Source of the DNA: Tillandsia leiboldiana | Taxonomy: Eukaryota; Streptophyta; Magnoliopsida; Poales; Bromeliaceae | NCBI GenBank assembly: GCA_029204045.2 | Contig: JAQNDB010000251.1 | Coordinates: forward strand, 42,247-106,246 | Reading direction: 5' to 3' | Length of the DNA stretch: 64,000 nt | Part shown: piece by piece, positions 23,065-36,330 of the stretch | Position numbering within the stretch: the stretch's first letter is position 1 | Layout: every line of letters starts with the position of its first letter | Made by a program: the position numbers and the translations under genes | Notes under the pieces: generated by a model | What the model was told of the DNA's origin: nothing | Databases searched by the model: none | Seen by the model: the letters and a program-made list of their open reading frames with translations, nothing else

Positions 23065-24582
23065 TCATGTGGTGTTAGTTAATTTTACATTTAAATTAAA
23101 TAGATAAATTAATTCTAAACATAATTTTACAATTACTATAGGAAATATATATGATATATTATATACAGTAATTTTTAACTATATGGTAATTTGATAAATT
23201 AACTTAGATATATATAATATAGAAATCCTACTTTCTAGATGTTGAAACGATTATTACCAAAAAATATTATCAATTCCAAAAAAGATTTTCTAACATTATG
23301 TCTTTTTTAAGAATTACTATAGATCTTACTTTCTTTTCATTTGGAAAACAATAAAAAAGGGGGAGGGGGAAAGAGGTTCAGATATAGGAAGTTCATCAAG
23401 TATAGCTTTAGAATAAATAAAGGCAGCTCAGATTTTCACATTTCGTCAAGTGCAGTACCACGTAATCAACGCACAGTAATAATTTGATCAAGATTAGGTT
23501 CTTCTCTGCTTGCAAGCAGAACCCAACATGAGCTTTATTAATTCCAAACAAATTTCCTAATATTATGTTTTTTTTTATAAAATTACTATAGGTATATTAG
23601 ATATAAATGTACTCTAAAATTACTATAGGAAAAATATATCATATATTATATATAATAATTTTTTCCCTACATAGTAATTTGATAAATTACTATAAATATT
23701 TCATTTTAAAAATATTAAGAGATACATTTAGAAAAAATATATCATATATATTATATTTAGTAATTTTTTTACTATATAGTAATTTGGTAAATTACTATAA
23801 ATATTTCATTTTATTTTATGTGATGTTTTCAAAAAATATTAAGAGATACATTTAGTAAAAATATATCATATATATTATATATACACTAATTTTTCCCTAT
23901 ATACCAATTTAATAAATTACAAATTTTATTAATTCCAAATAGATTTCCTAACATTATCTCTCTTTTTTTAAATTACTATAGATATATAATCTGCTCTAAA
24001 ATTATTATAGGACAAATTTGCTATCATATCTCAGATTCCAAACAAATTTTCTAACATTATGTCTTTTTTTAAAATTTACTATAGATATATAATGTACTAT
24101 AAAATTACTATAAGAAAAATATATTATATAATATATTCTAAATTTACTATAGGAAAAATATATCATATATATATATATATAAATAGTAATTTGGTAAATT
24201 ATATATTTAGGAAAAATATATCATATGTTATATATAATATTTTTTTTACTATATAGTAATTTGAGAAATTACTATAGAAATATATAGAAATATATAATAT
24301 AGAATTTTACTTCCTTTTTGTTGATGTGATGTGATATTGGCTTTCTTTTCATTGATATGATGTGATATCACCTTTTCCTAGATGGTCAAAAGATCTTTCA
24401 CATAAGCTATGGCAGATTTCCTATGAAATCTTATATTCCCAAGAAATCTTATCAATTCCAAAGAGATTTCTTGCCTTTTTCTAGATAGAAAAAATCTCAT
24501 AAAAAAATATTGAGAGATATTTTTAAAGATTTTCGCACGTATAATTCCTTTCTTCTTTTTCTATTTCCAAAATTATTATAAT

Positions 24583-24584
<2 letters not shown>
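23062..24584. repeat. AT-rich degenerate repeat region
   Basis: Repeated motifs include AATTACTATAGG, AAAAATATATCATATAT, TAGTAATTTGRTAAATTAC and TGATGTGATGTGATATT. Open frames here are low-complexity I/Y/K strings and are not genes. The same motifs return at 36,680-36,800, showing that D split one continuous AT-rich tract. Confidence 0.7.

Positions 24585-24665
<81 letters not shown>
24585..24665. repeat. (AT)n microsatellite, about 40 units
   Basis: About 80 bp of pure AT dinucleotide. Length is prone to assembly error. Confidence 0.9.
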
Positions 24666-24672
<7 letters not shown>

Positions 24673-24957
24673 ATTTTTCATTTGTTTTTGTTGATGTGAT
24701 GTGATATTACCTTTTCCTATATGTTGAACATTTTTTTTGATGTGATATGATATTGTTTTTTCTAGATTTTGGACAACTTCTGGAAAAATCCTATCATGAT
24801 TGCTTGATTTCCTACCATGATTGCTTGATATAATATTGCATTTCCCTAGGTATTAAACCACATTTGTTATCATATGGTCATATTCTCAAAAAAACTTATT
24901 AATTTCAAAAAGATTTCCTAACATTATCTCTTCTTTCCAAAATTTCTATACATATAT
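24666..24957. repeat. Partial copy of the ~320 bp AT-rich tandem unit
   Basis: Contains GATGTGATGTGATAT, CTATCATGATTGCTTGATTTCC, TTGCATTTCCCTAGGTATTAAACC and CTTCTTTCCAAAATTTCTATAC in the same order as the units at 35,426-36,330. Element D is inserted exactly in the CATATATAA of this unit. Confidence 0.7.
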
Positions 24958-27331
24958 TGTCACGCCCCGAGTTCGAAAAACAGCGTCTAAATTTTTTTTT
25001 TTTTTTTTTTTTATATCAGAGTTTTAAAACCAAGCCAGGGCATGACAGACCGCCACATATATAGAAGAGTCCCAATCCCCCTTGGGATTGAGCATTTTCT
25101 ATATATGCACGGCTAAGCTTTTACAACAACATCAGAGTAGTCTAAACTACGTATAACTAAAAGATATTACAACAACTAAAACAATAATTACCACTTGTCA
25201 ACTGATAATAAAAATAATGGCTGTCCAGGGTCGATTGCTAACACGGAATCTCACCACCACGTCTCGACATCCCAGCACCCGATCGACCTAAAAAATGGTC
25301 ACCCAGGGGGTGTGAGATACACTGTACATGTATCCCAGTGGGCACGACGAGCTGAGAAATAGCTAATCGTACCTACTGGATACAATAATCTGTGGATAGT
25401 AATTAGATCGATAGGTAAAGCTGAATCTGAATAATCAAGTAATAACAGGTACTGAAACAAGAATGCTGAGTAACTGTATAGGCAGGTATCAAACAAAAGT
25501 TGGTATGTGAAACAAAACTATCATGAAGCATAATCAAGTGACTGTACATAATGAGTACTATAAATGATGCTAATCAAGCTATAACTGACAATCTGAAATC
25601 CAGTAAACGAAATCCACAAGAGATAATAAAAGAATGTATCATGATCATACTACTGTGCATATACAGGTACGGAAAATACCAGAATCAATCAAATATAACA
25701 GAGCAGGAGTAGGTACTGAAAAGTATGCTAGAACATGGAAATATAGAATCTATGCATCAATCACAAGAATATCAAGTACCCAATCAATGCCATTATTGGT
25801 CACGAGGACCTCAGGCTCATACCACTATCTTGCACCTATCAAACTGACATAACCCCGCACCCATAAGTGCTATCTGGGGCTCACAGGTCCTTCCTCTAGA
25901 CCACTTTACCGGTAAAGAACAATCTCCACGGGGAGCTACCCCGGCCATGTTCGTGAAGTACAGCGATGCGTGGCAAGTCGTAATGATCAATCTCACGGTC
26001 TAGTGACCGGGTAGTCGGCAACGTGCCGAGATCCCAACAGGGAATCATCAGTCAACATCTATCGATCAGGATCAATCATGCATATCGGAATATCAACAAT
26101 ATATCGGCTGACAGGAATCAACATGTATAACCAGATCATGCAAATCTATGTACTGAAATATAAAAACTGATAAACAGGTACATATGATATGTCTCACGTA
26201 GATCAAGATCTATCAGGACTAATCATAGGGCATGTCAATACAATCATCAGGGCTAATCTAGATAAAATCAGCAGGTATATATGATGAGTCTAAAAGAATC
26301 AATGTCTATCAGGAGATCATGTGATATATATGCAGTCATCATAGGTCGTATCGGTATAATCAGCAGGCTAGTCAAAAACAGGTGTCCGACTGGACTAAAG
26401 CAACCAGAGGGCCAAAAAGCTAAAGCCCGGATCGAAAGTAACCCACCTCAATGTAGGCCGATCAACGACTCCAATAGAAAGCTCGGGGCCGGAGTCAGAC
26501 TGCAAAGACCTGAATCACGAACACTGATCAGGAATGACTCACACATACCCAAATCCAATCCGGATCACGAAAGTCGCACCGAAAACCATAAAACCGACAA
26601 TTTCGCCGGTTTACGGAACGGAATCCGATCTCCGCTCCACGAAAACCTACAGACTTCTAATAAATTGCCTAACAAGTGTGTAAATACTGTCTAAAGACAG
26701 CCAGCAAGCTACATTTGCATTTTGACCCCTAGGGTTTCCAGAAATCGTACTTCTATGCGTATTTGAGAGCCGTTTTCGCTCGTTCTTTTTGTCGGAACAT
26801 CATTTTAACGAACCGTCACCTCCAGTAGGTGACAATCGACTTGCTGAACACCGTGCTCACCCATTTGCGGCAGCACGGGACCCGAGGAAAACTTCGGGCC
26901 ACAATTTACTCTTCTACATAGCTTATATGCATTTTTATTTCTTCGGCTGCCCAAAACTTAAATTAAACGCGAGCATCGCGTTCAGTGACCCCAAATTAGC
27001 CAGGATCTCACTGTCGCGGCTTCGCAAACTGTTGGGTTATATGTAATAATGGATCTAAATAGGGGAAAAAACACCTATAGGGGGGTGAATAGGTGTAAAC
27101 AATAAACACTCAAAAAATCATTGCGCAATAAAAACCCAATGCGGAAATATAAATGAACACGCAAGATTTTTACATGGAAAACTCCAAACCGGAGTAAAAA
27201 ACCACGGGACCGATAACACGGTGAAATCCACTAGAATTAAACACGTACAAGGCGATATACCGTACTCACAGACGACTCAACCTTTTCCATACGCTCCTAG
27301 TTGATCTTCTCCGCTCGCTCCGCAACGCGTC

Positions 27332-27508
27332 TCGAATCCACGATCTGCGTCCAACGCCGTATCCACGGCGTCCAACGTCGAATCCACGACGTCTGACCGA
27401 ATCCACGGTCTTCACCCAGTAGCACGCTTCGAATCCACGAACGTACCTCGCTCCGAATCCACGAGAGCGGTTGCACCTTGAATCCACAAGGCCACGCGAG
27501 TCCACGCG
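27332..27508. repeat. Eight-hairpin AATCCA-loop array in K1
   Basis: Eight consecutive stem-loops share loop AATCCA (unit 2 TATCCA, unit 8 AGTCCA) but have different self-complementary stems, including CGCCG/CGGCG, ACGTCG/CGACGT, GACCG/CGGTC, TTCG/CGAA, CCTTG/CAAGG and CGCG/CGCG. See the equivalent arrays in K2 and K3. Confidence 0.75.
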
Positions 27509-27730
27509 CCGATTTTGGGGAAATCGTTGTTTTTTGGGTGGTGATGATCTGCCGAATATTTATATCAAAGATAGATAGGAAATACCATCTAAGTATTCAT
27601 TAGTTTGATTCAACTCAAAATGTGAGTATGAAAACCTAGAATCAAACTAATCAATATAGATGAAGAAACATAAGACAGGGTTCGGGATAAGGATAAAAAA
27701 CTGTCCGTTTCTGGAAATATTCACGACGGC

Positions 27731-27950
27731 GATCCGGATCAGATTTACTGTGATCCGAATCGTCGTAACGAGTCAGCCAATTCCAGAAAACAGGGTTCGG
27801 GATCCGGATTGAATTGCCCGATCCGGATCGTTCATGTATTCCAGCAAACACCCATGTTCGGGATCCGGATCGCAATGACTTTGATCCGGATCGGATTTGC
27901 CAATGAACAAGCACCCTTCGGGATCCGGATTGGACTATCTGATCCGGATC
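27731..27950. repeat. GATCCGGATC palindrome array in K1 (4 units)
   Basis: Four units of about 60-65 bp, each with two copies of the palindrome GATCCGGATC (some with a final T) 9-11 bp apart, introduced by TTCGG. Copy number differs between K LTRs (4, 4, 5). Confidence 0.8.
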
Positions 27951-28376
27951 CTGAACATGTCCCATGTCCAGTTCTTGATTTTTATGCGATAAAAAATTCT
28001 TCTAAGTGTTTCTACACTACAAGAAGTATTCGGATCACCAAAGATCTTTAGTTAAACTTACCTGATCCTTTTGAATTCTTCTTTCTTGAGATTGAGGTAT
28101 ATGATCCAAACTTCATTCATCTTCAATCTTCAAGACTTAACACTTTCACGAAATGCGTCAAAACAAAATCCGTAATACAAACAGCCCAGAACCAACCTTG
28201 GGCTATAACTTTAATCCTAGGGCTTGACAACATTAGAACTTAACTTCTACTGTGACAAATGAAATTCTGCTTGAGCCCTCACAGCAACCTATAAACCTTG
28301 GGGCTTGCCCTATTTGCAACCCAGGTTCACTGGATCACCCAGATCCAACATCTTGCCCATTTACCATATACACAAT

Positions 28377-28847
28377 TGTGACGCCCCCAATAGTCCCACA
28401 TCGGATGTGGATGGAATTGTGATTGGGTTTATATGAGACTTGGACACTAGTAATAATAACTGGGCTTAAGCATTTTGGGCTGTGATTTGGGCCCAACAAG
28501 TTATTATTGCTAGTGGGCCGGGTCGTTACATTTGGTATCGAAGCCAATAACCAGCCGGAAGTGTGCGGCGAGTCTCGGCTGAGCCTGGGTCTAGATGACA
28601 GGGCTAGCGAGACGAGTCTCACATCGCCTGGTGATCTTGGGCTTGTGTGTGTGTTTGGGCTGACGAGGACGTCAGGCCTAAACGGGGGGAGTCTGTGACG
28701 CCCCCAATAGTCCCACATCGGATGTGGATGGAATTGTGATTGGGTTTATATGAGACTTGGACACTAGTAATAATAACTGGGCTTAAGCATTTTGGGCTGT
28801 GATTTGGGCCCAACAAGTTATTATTGCTAGTGGGCCGGGTCGTTACA
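28377..28847 (+). mobile_element. Complete TRIM element, 471 bp
   Basis: Two 154 bp LTRs (28,377-28,530 and 28,694-28,847), identical by direct reading, run TGTGACGCCCCC to GGTCGTTACA. PBS TGGTATCGAAGCC at 28,533-28,545; purine tract ACGGGGGGAGTC just before the second LTR. Target duplication ACAAT at 28,372-28,376 and 28,848-28,852. It has the GTCCCACATCGG motif typical of plant TRIM LTRs and no coding capacity. Identical LTRs mean a recent insertion, and it depends on another element's proteins. Confidence 0.95.
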
Positions 28848-30947
28848 ACAATGCTCCAAACACAGTTCCACACAGATCTGATTTGATCTGAAGTGAGCAT
28901 CAAGCTCAGGGAATTATTTGGAGAAACTTTTATACTAAACTCGAAGCCAAATTCCAACATTTTCTTCTCTCAGGCATTTCATCAACCACCTAAGGGGCAC
29001 TATTCATACAACATACACATAACCAATGCTTGGGTTAGTTCTCTGCAACCACTGCACCTGGGCCATTCTAACTTGGAAAGAAATGTACTTTGGAGTTGTA
29101 GGAACAACCCCAGCCCATCTGGGCCATCCCTGATCCACTGGTTGGCCGGAGCTCGAGGAAGAAGGTGAAGCTTTAGCTTCGAATTTCGTGACCATCCAAC
29201 CAGGGGATCTGGGGCTCAACCACTTGCACCAACATTCCCAAAAACTCCAAACGAACCTACCTGCACCCGTGCCCAGCGACAGGGCACGGCGGCGACGGCG
29301 GAGATGCAAAGCTAGGTTTGGAGCTTTCACCTCTAATGGTGAATTTTTCTAGAGGCTGCATGGAGCCATCTAACTTGCATGGATAGACTCCTTGTGGTCC
29401 CAGCAAGCTTCCTGTCCATGCCCCACCCGCCGGAGACGGCCGGAGCGCCGGCGACCGAGCTTTGGTCACTTCTCGGGTCATCCATGGCCGCGCCACCCCC
29501 AGCTTGCATGAGAGCCATGGAAAAGCATGTATGGCCTATCCTCACTCCCATGAAGCTTCCTGGGCAATTGGCCGGCGGTGGGGTGACTCGCCGGCGCCGG
29601 AGCAAGAAGCTCGGCCGAGGCTTCAAAACCCGAAAACTAGGGTTTGCGATTTTGTCGCGCACATTGGACCAAACTTCCTCAAATTTTGAGGAAATGATCC
29701 TCACCTCCTACAGTCCAATCCCCTTCATTTTATTTCTCATTTTGGTTCACTGGTTGCGGAGTTTGGCCGAGGCGGAGCTTATTTAGGTTTCCGGCGAGGG
29801 TTTGCTCTCGCCGGCTGTCACGCCCCGAGTTTTAAAAATCAGGTCTGAAATTTTTTTTTTTTTTTGAAATCAGAGTTTGCAAACTGGGCGCAACAGACCG
29901 CCACACGTATAGAAGACTCTTTATCCCAAGGACAAAGACTCCCCTATACATGCACGGCTAAAAATCATCATCAGAGATCATCAGATATATCAGTAACTAA
30001 TCTAGTCAGCAGGAATAATTCAGAATCGGAAAATTACCTCAATATTTTAAATGTCTAAAACAAATGGAACTGGAATAAATGCGGAAAATAACTGTCTGCG
30101 TAAATCATCAAGGAACTCAGTCATCTCTGTCTAGAATCATGGGGACAGCTCTATCGCAATCGGCTCACTGGATCGTCCCGACATCTCACCACCCGACGGA
30201 CCTACAACAGTCACCCGAGGGTGTGAGATATACCGGAGTGCATCCCAGTGGGCACGACGAGCCGAGCTTCAGCTAATCGTACCTACTGGGTACTAAAATC
30301 TGCGGATAGTAAGAGTCAACAGGAAAAGCTGGAAAGCATAGAGGTCTACTAGTAATCAGAATAAGAACTGCAGGTAAGTATACTGGAATCAATCATAAAA
30401 CTGTAGATCATACATGCTGGAAAACATAAACGTCCACTCGTAATCGAAATCCACAGATAAGCTAACTAGGCAAGTAATCAATCATAAGCTGGCATATGAA
30501 ATGAACTGGCATGAAGCATAATCAAGTGACAGTACATATGCAGGTACGGAAAATACCAGAACCAATCCAATATAACAGAACAGGAATAGGTACTGAAAAG
30601 CATGCTAGAACATGGGAGTACATAATCTATGTATCAATCACAAGAATATCAAGCACCCAACCAATGCCATTATTGGTCACGGGGACCTCATGGCTCATAC
30701 CACTCTCTGCACCTATCCCACTGACATAACCCCGCACCCATATGTGCTATCTGGGGCTCACGGGTCCTTCCTCCAGACCACTTTACCGGTAAAGAACAAT
30801 AGCAACGGGGAGCGACCCCGGCAATGTTCGTGAAGTACAGCAGTGCATGGCAAGTCACAATGATCAATCTCACGGTCTAGTGACCGAGTAGTCGGCACAC
30901 GTCGAAATCCCAACAGGGAATCATCGTTCTATATCTATCCATCGGAA

Positions 30948-31091
30948 TCAATCAATCATGTATATCGAGTAGTGTCTATCAATCAGGATCAATCAATCAT
31001 GCATATCGAGTAGTGTCTATCAATCAGGATCAATCAATCATGCATATCGAGTAGTGTCTATCAATCAGGATCAATCAATCATGCATATCGA
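30948..31091. repeat. 41 bp minisatellite inside LTR C
   Basis: About 3.4 units containing ATCATGCATATCGAGTAG and TGTCTATCAATCAGGATC, spaced exactly 41 bp (anchors 30,967; 31,008; 31,049). It is an expansion of CATGCATATCGGA repeats that are single or few in A, B and D. Confidence 0.85.
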
Positions 31092-33400
31092 CGTATATCA
31101 AGAAATATCTCAATGACAGGAATCAACAGGTGTCATCTAATCATGCAAGTCTATATATCAATCAATCAGGATCATGTAGATAATAATCGGCTGATCGTGA
31201 ACACACAATCACATGCATAAGTCTAATCGAGTCGATGTCAAACAAGGGGATCATGATACGTCAAGATAGGTCATATAATCAGTAGGAAAATCAAGAACAG
31301 GGGTCCGACTGGACTAAAGCAACCAGAGGGCCAAAAAGCTAGCCCGGACCGAAGATAACCCACCTGGATGAAGGCAGATCCACGAACTCCCGCACAGCTA
31401 CTGGGAGGCTGGTGCTGAGCAACTGGGCCCTGAATAATGAGATCTGGTCAGTAATAGACTCACACAAATCCTTCCCGACGATCCGACAGCAACGAAAAGC
31501 TTAAACGGGAGAATATCGCCGATTTATCGATCAAAATCCGATTCCCGGTCAACGAGGACCTACGGAACCCTAACCAGATGCCTAGTAGATTTAAAAACAC
31601 TATCTAAAGGCAGCTAATATGTCCAACTTACATTTTAGTCCAATATGTTCTTAAATTTGCATAACAACATTAATTTAATTGCCCGTTTCGGCTCGTTCTT
31701 GCAATCCGGGGATCCAAAGACAGCGCCGTAAGTTTCAGCATGTCCTTTACGACAATATGAAGCTCGTGCTCACCATTTGGGAGCAGCACGAGACCCGAGG
31801 AAAACTTCGGGCCATAATTTTCCTCTCTAACATAGCCAATTAGCATTTTTGTTTCTCCAGCTCTTCAAAACCAAAATCTATCGTGAGCATCGCGTTCAGT
31901 GACCCCAAATTAGCCTAGGGCACATTGTCGCGACTTCGCAAACAGACCCAAACCCTATTACGGGCAACTTTTCACATAAAGCTTGGTTTTAATATAACTT
32001 TTAATCCACTCTTCAAAAACCAAAATGTTGTATATCAAAGTTTCTCTGGACAGTGCCAGGACACCAGGGCTCACCATTGGGAAGCCCAAAACTTGCTAGA
32101 TAAAGAAGATCCAACCTACAAGCTCTCTAACATTTCGACATTGGACCACACACACATCCACACAGATCCCTTTTGATCTGAAGTGAGCACTGAGCTCAGG
32201 GAATGATTTACAACAATTTTCATATTTAACTCAAACCCTAAATCCAACTAAATCCTCTTTGAGGCATTAACACAAACACCTGGTGGGCATGTTATATAAA
32301 CATATAGCTTTACCTTTGCCCGAACCCAAACTCAGCAAGGAAGCAATCCGGAGGCTTCTAAGATGGAAGAAAAGCTAGAGCATGGGGTTTAGAGGTTACC
32401 TGGGGGGGTTGTCCGCGCTCGAATGCGGCGGCGGCGGCCGGAGAAGAGGCTCGGACAAGCAACAATGGTGCAATCCCGAAGATGAGAAAATCCACGTTAG
32501 GATTTGCATGCAAAGATATGAGAGGCTTTACAGAGGTCTAGGGATCATACCTGGGCCGCTCACCCACTTGACGGAGCTCCGGCGATCGCCGGAGATCAAA
32601 TTTTCAAGGTTTAGTAATTTCCGGCCACCATTAATGGCGGTTTCTGGCCGGCGACCCTCGGGCTAGTGCAATATGGACCAACTTGCTTCTCTAGGTCCCC
32701 CGGTGCTTGCTGGGTGGTTGGCCGGCGGCTCGGGTGCACGGCGGCGCCGGACGGCGAGGAACGGCCGCGTTATCAAAGATGGCCGGTTCTAGGGCACGCC
32801 GGATCTCAGCAGATCCTCCACCGATCAACTCCATACTTTGGGGGAAGCTTGCAGTCACCGAGAAGACCAAGATCAACGGTCTTGATCTTAGTTTTATCGG
32901 TTGGATGAAGCTCGTGGTGCATCTCGGCCAAAACCAAGAATTCCGGCAATAATTCACTCCCGCCGGCGGCCGGGACGACGGTGACGGCTCGGGCTTTACA
33001 GGTAGGATCATATCTACTTCAGGAACATTCTAGACATATCCCTAAGCTAGTTTAAACAACTTTGTTCCATCTTCTTACCTCACCGGAAAACGAGGAAGAT
33101 GAAGATGGCCGCGGCGGCGCGCGGCGGAGCTGGGCACCGGGGTTCCTCGGCTCGACTTCAACCGCACAGAGAGGCACCCAGAATTACTTTGGACCAACAA
33201 CACTTCCAAAACACCTCCCCAACACCAACCATCCGAGAAAACTAAGGTTGCTATGACCTTCTTGGGCTTCTCCGGCGACGGCACGGCGGCGGCGCACGGT
33301 GCGACGTTTGGGAGAGGTGGAGAGGATGGTGTCGGTTGCAGAGAAGAGGGAGGCAGAGGGTTGGGACTTAGGTTTAGGGTTTCCAAGGGACCCTCCGATG

Positions 33401-33409
33401 CTTTATATA
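33401..33409 (-). promoter_or_regulatory. TATA box in LTR C
   Basis: TATATAAAG on the minus strand, at the place equivalent to the boxes in A and B. Confidence 0.55.
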
Positions 33410-35424
33410 AGTTGTATATTGCACAAAATGCCAATATACCCCTCTACACCTAATATTTTTACTTAAGTCCATTATTGTAGAACACATTTGCTATAAGGAC
33501 CCTCCTCTACAGGTTTGGTGCAAATCGACACATAAAATATAGCATCTTTACGCAAAATACTGCGATTTTTCTCCTATTTCACGCTTTTCGAGGAGATCCG
33601 ATCGTCAGATCGAAAAATGGACTTCGCCAGGACGTCCGGCTCGACGAATCCTATCCGGTAGCGATTTTCGTTCGCTAAAATTTTGCTCCACAATTTTTAA
33701 ATTCCATCTTATACTGTACCGAAACACAGTTATCGCGCATTTCGAGGCTCTAGGACCGTCAACCAGAAATTCCGTCAGTGCCATTGTGTCCAGAACGACG
33801 AAACCGTTCGAAATGACTACCCGGATCACTATATTCGGATTCCGAACAGTGAATTAGTCAACGTTATATTCGTCGGGGTCCCGAAAACCAGGGTTACTGT
33901 TCATCTACAGTAACTCACTTATGTGCACTGTGCGCAGAGGGCACTGTTACATTGGTCGCGAGATTCGTCCACTTCTTCGCTGAATTCTGGAAGATCCGAC
34001 CGTCAGATCGAAAAGTGCTGAATATGAATCTCGCTCAGTTCGACGAGACGATCGCAACGGTCAACTCGGATTTCTAAGATCATGTCCAGATTGGAGAATA
34101 GCATTTTTATCTCGTAAATCGTGCAACTCGCACACTGGCAATTGACTAAATAAATCAACATAGGTCTTTTGAACCCGAAATCGACTACAATTCTGCTTTT
34201 AATCTATTTATTAACAATAAAATATTTCGAGTTTCTACACCGGCCAACCAGCATGCATGGGGACTTGGGCTGTGCAGTGAGCATCCTTAGGGCCTAGAGA
34301 GGCTACTGTTAATGGTCCCGGGCTCATACAACCAGAGGTTAAAGATCACTCACCTTGCCGGAGTTGATGAAGAGGGGATGAAGCCGGTTCTCTTCCTCCC
34401 TCTTCGTGCGGCCACGGCTAGCTCCGGGATGGTCCTCCAATCTCAAGGAACACCACTGGAACTTCAGGACCCAATCTTGTTCAACTTAGTTCAAATCTTT
34501 TTCCCTCACTCTCTCTCCCGAATTGGGAATTGGGGAAGGACCCTTGGTGGAACGGCTCTGCTATTTTCATTGCACCCCAGGAGCTTAATTAGCCTCCATA
34601 TATGCCTTGTAACCGCCACCCCCCACTACGGGCAGCCAAAGGTCCAAAATTCGAATTCAAAAACAAAATATCTTTTGCCACAAATGCTATTTGGTCCCCA
34701 CACAACAAACCCTAAGCCCTTAGGTCCCTACTGTAGATCCATCTTGCACCCAGATACCTCACCAAAAAATCTCATTCGAAATGGTACATAAAATATAAAG
34801 GCTTTATAGAAAATACCTGCTTTTTCGGCGCTTTTCACGCATTTCGAGAAAATTTGATTGTCCAAACACGAAACGGACTTCGCCACGACGTCCGGCTCAT
34901 CGAGACCTATCAAATAGAGCCCTTGCTCGACTAATTTGGTGTTCAAATAAAATCTCGGGCCATAATGTTCTATTAGGTCGCGGATTGGCGCACGCACTTC
35001 GATGCACCCGGATCGCCAAACGCGAAATCCGACAGCGCCATTGCGTTCAGAGCGTCGAAATTAGTTAGAATCGACTACTCATATTGCCAGGTTCGGGGTC
35101 CAGATGGCGAAACGGCCGACGTCGGTCGACGGGGAATTTAAAACAGGGGTTACTATTCACAACTTAAGTTGTGGGGCCCACCTTTTTCTTTGCTGTTTTG
35201 CGGAAGGTCCGACCGTCGGATCGAAGACATGTGAATATCAATTTTTCATGTTTCGACGAGACAGTCGCAATGGTGATCTCAGATTTTCGAGATCAGGCTC
35301 CGATCACAAGTCGGTACTTTAGGGCCACTATTGTACTATTATTTCCCTATTTTTTTGCCATTTAAATAATCAAGAAAATTATTTAAACTTAAATCTTTGG
35401 ATTTTAAAAATCATGGTTACTACA

Positions 35425-36330
35425 TATATAATCTACTCTGAAATTGCTTTCCTTGATGTGATGTGATACATGGCAGATTTTTTATCATATTCCTATACAT
35501 ATATAATCTACTGTAAAATTGTTTTTTTGATGGGATGTGATTTAATATTGCTTTCTCTTTTGGACAACTTCCGAAAAAATCCTATCATGATTGCTTGATT
35601 TCCTACCATGAATGCTTGATATAATATTGCATTTTCCTAGATATTAAACCACATTTGTTATCATATGGCCATATTCCCAAAAAAACTTATTAATTTCAAA
35701 AAGATTTCCTAACATTATATCTCTTCTTTCCAAAATTTCTATACATATATAATCTACTCTGAAATTGCTTTCCTTGATGTGATGTGATACATGACAGATT
35801 TTTTATCATATTCCTATACATATATAATCTACTGTAAAATTGTTTTTTTGATGTGATGTGATTTAATATTGCTTTCTCTTTTGGACAACTTCCGAAAAAA
35901 TCCTATCATGATTGCTTGATTTCCTACCATGAATGCTTGATATAATATTGCATTTTCCTAGATATTAAACCACATTTGTTATCATATGGCCATATTCCCA
36001 AAAAAACTTATTAATTTCAAAAAGATTTTCTAACATTATCTCTTCTTTCCAAAATTTCTATACATATATAATCTACTCTGAAATTGCTTTCCTTGATGTG
36101 ATGTAATACATGGCAGATTTTTTATCATATTCCTATACATATATAATCTACTGTAAAATTGTTTTTTTGATGTGATGTGATTTAATATTGCTTTCTCCTA
36201 GATATTAAACAGATTTCTTACCATTTATGGCAGATTTGGTATTATATGGTCATATTCCCAAAAAAACTTATGAATTCCAAAGTCATTTTCTAACATTAGC
36301 TCTTCTTTCCAAAATTTCTATACATATATG
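35425..36330. repeat. Tandem repeat of about 320 bp, AT-rich
   Basis: Unit anchors CATATATAATCTACTCTGAA at about 35,423, 35,743 and 36,063, with near-identical content over the first two units and a decaying third. With 24,666-24,957 left of D, at least 3.5 units existed before D inserted. Confidence 0.85.

Larger units (their letters stand above)
27030..28177 (-). mobile_element. K1: Ty1-like solo LTR
   Basis: 1,148 bp from TGTTGGGTTATATG to ...CCGTAATA, flanked by CAAAC at 27,025-27,029 and 28,178-28,182. The terminal CA has mutated to TA. Homologous to LTRs K2 (42,765-44,051) and K3 (62,676 onward), but lacks an internal ~150-190 bp segment both share. No internal region, so solo. Sense strand is minus, from the polypurine tract next to K2. 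Confidence 0.9.
29816..34239 (-). mobile_element. Element C: solo LTR of the A/B family
   Basis: 4,424 bp, TGTCACGCCCCGAG to CGAGTTTCTACA on plus, flanked by CCGGC at 29,811-29,815 and 34,240-34,244, inserted in D. Closest by eye to LTRs A and B. Contains the conserved palindrome (30,781), a 41 bp minisatellite (30,948), donor-like sites on the minus strand (near 32,398, 32,551 and 33,079) and a TATATAAAG box near 33,401-33,409. No interior, hence solo LTR. Open frames inside belong to the GC-rich leader segment. Confidence 0.92.
24958..35424 (-). mobile_element. Element D: solo LTR of the A/B family, split by three later insertions
   Basis: Begins TGTCACGCCCCGAG (24,958) and ends ...GGTTACTACA (35,424), flanked by TATAT at 24,953-24,957 and 35,425-35,429. 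Subtracting K1 (27,030-28,177), the TRIM (28,377-28,847) and C (29,816-34,239), each with one 5 bp duplication, leaves 4,409 bp. This is the family LTR length (B 4,328; C 4,424). There is no interior, PBS or second LTR, so it is a solo LTR from unequal or intra-element recombination. It carries the conserved palindrome (25,904) and donor-like sites on its sense strand near 29,260 and 34,350. It is the most diverged of the family copies, consistent with being the host of the others. Confidence 0.9.

Noticed and set aside
23607..24256. Open frames of 65-82 codons rich in I, Y and K
   Set aside because: AT-rich repeat tract; composition artefact.
27266..27505. Arg-rich open frame (R-G-F-D-V-G-R-R pattern) in K LTRs
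   Set aside because: It is the minus-strand translation of the AATCCA hairpin array; the repeated peptide follows from the DNA repeat.
28377..28847. Cassandra-type TRIM carrying 5S rRNA sequence
   Set aside because: The 154 bp LTR contains no 5S internal promoter or 5S-like stretch; ordinary TRIM.
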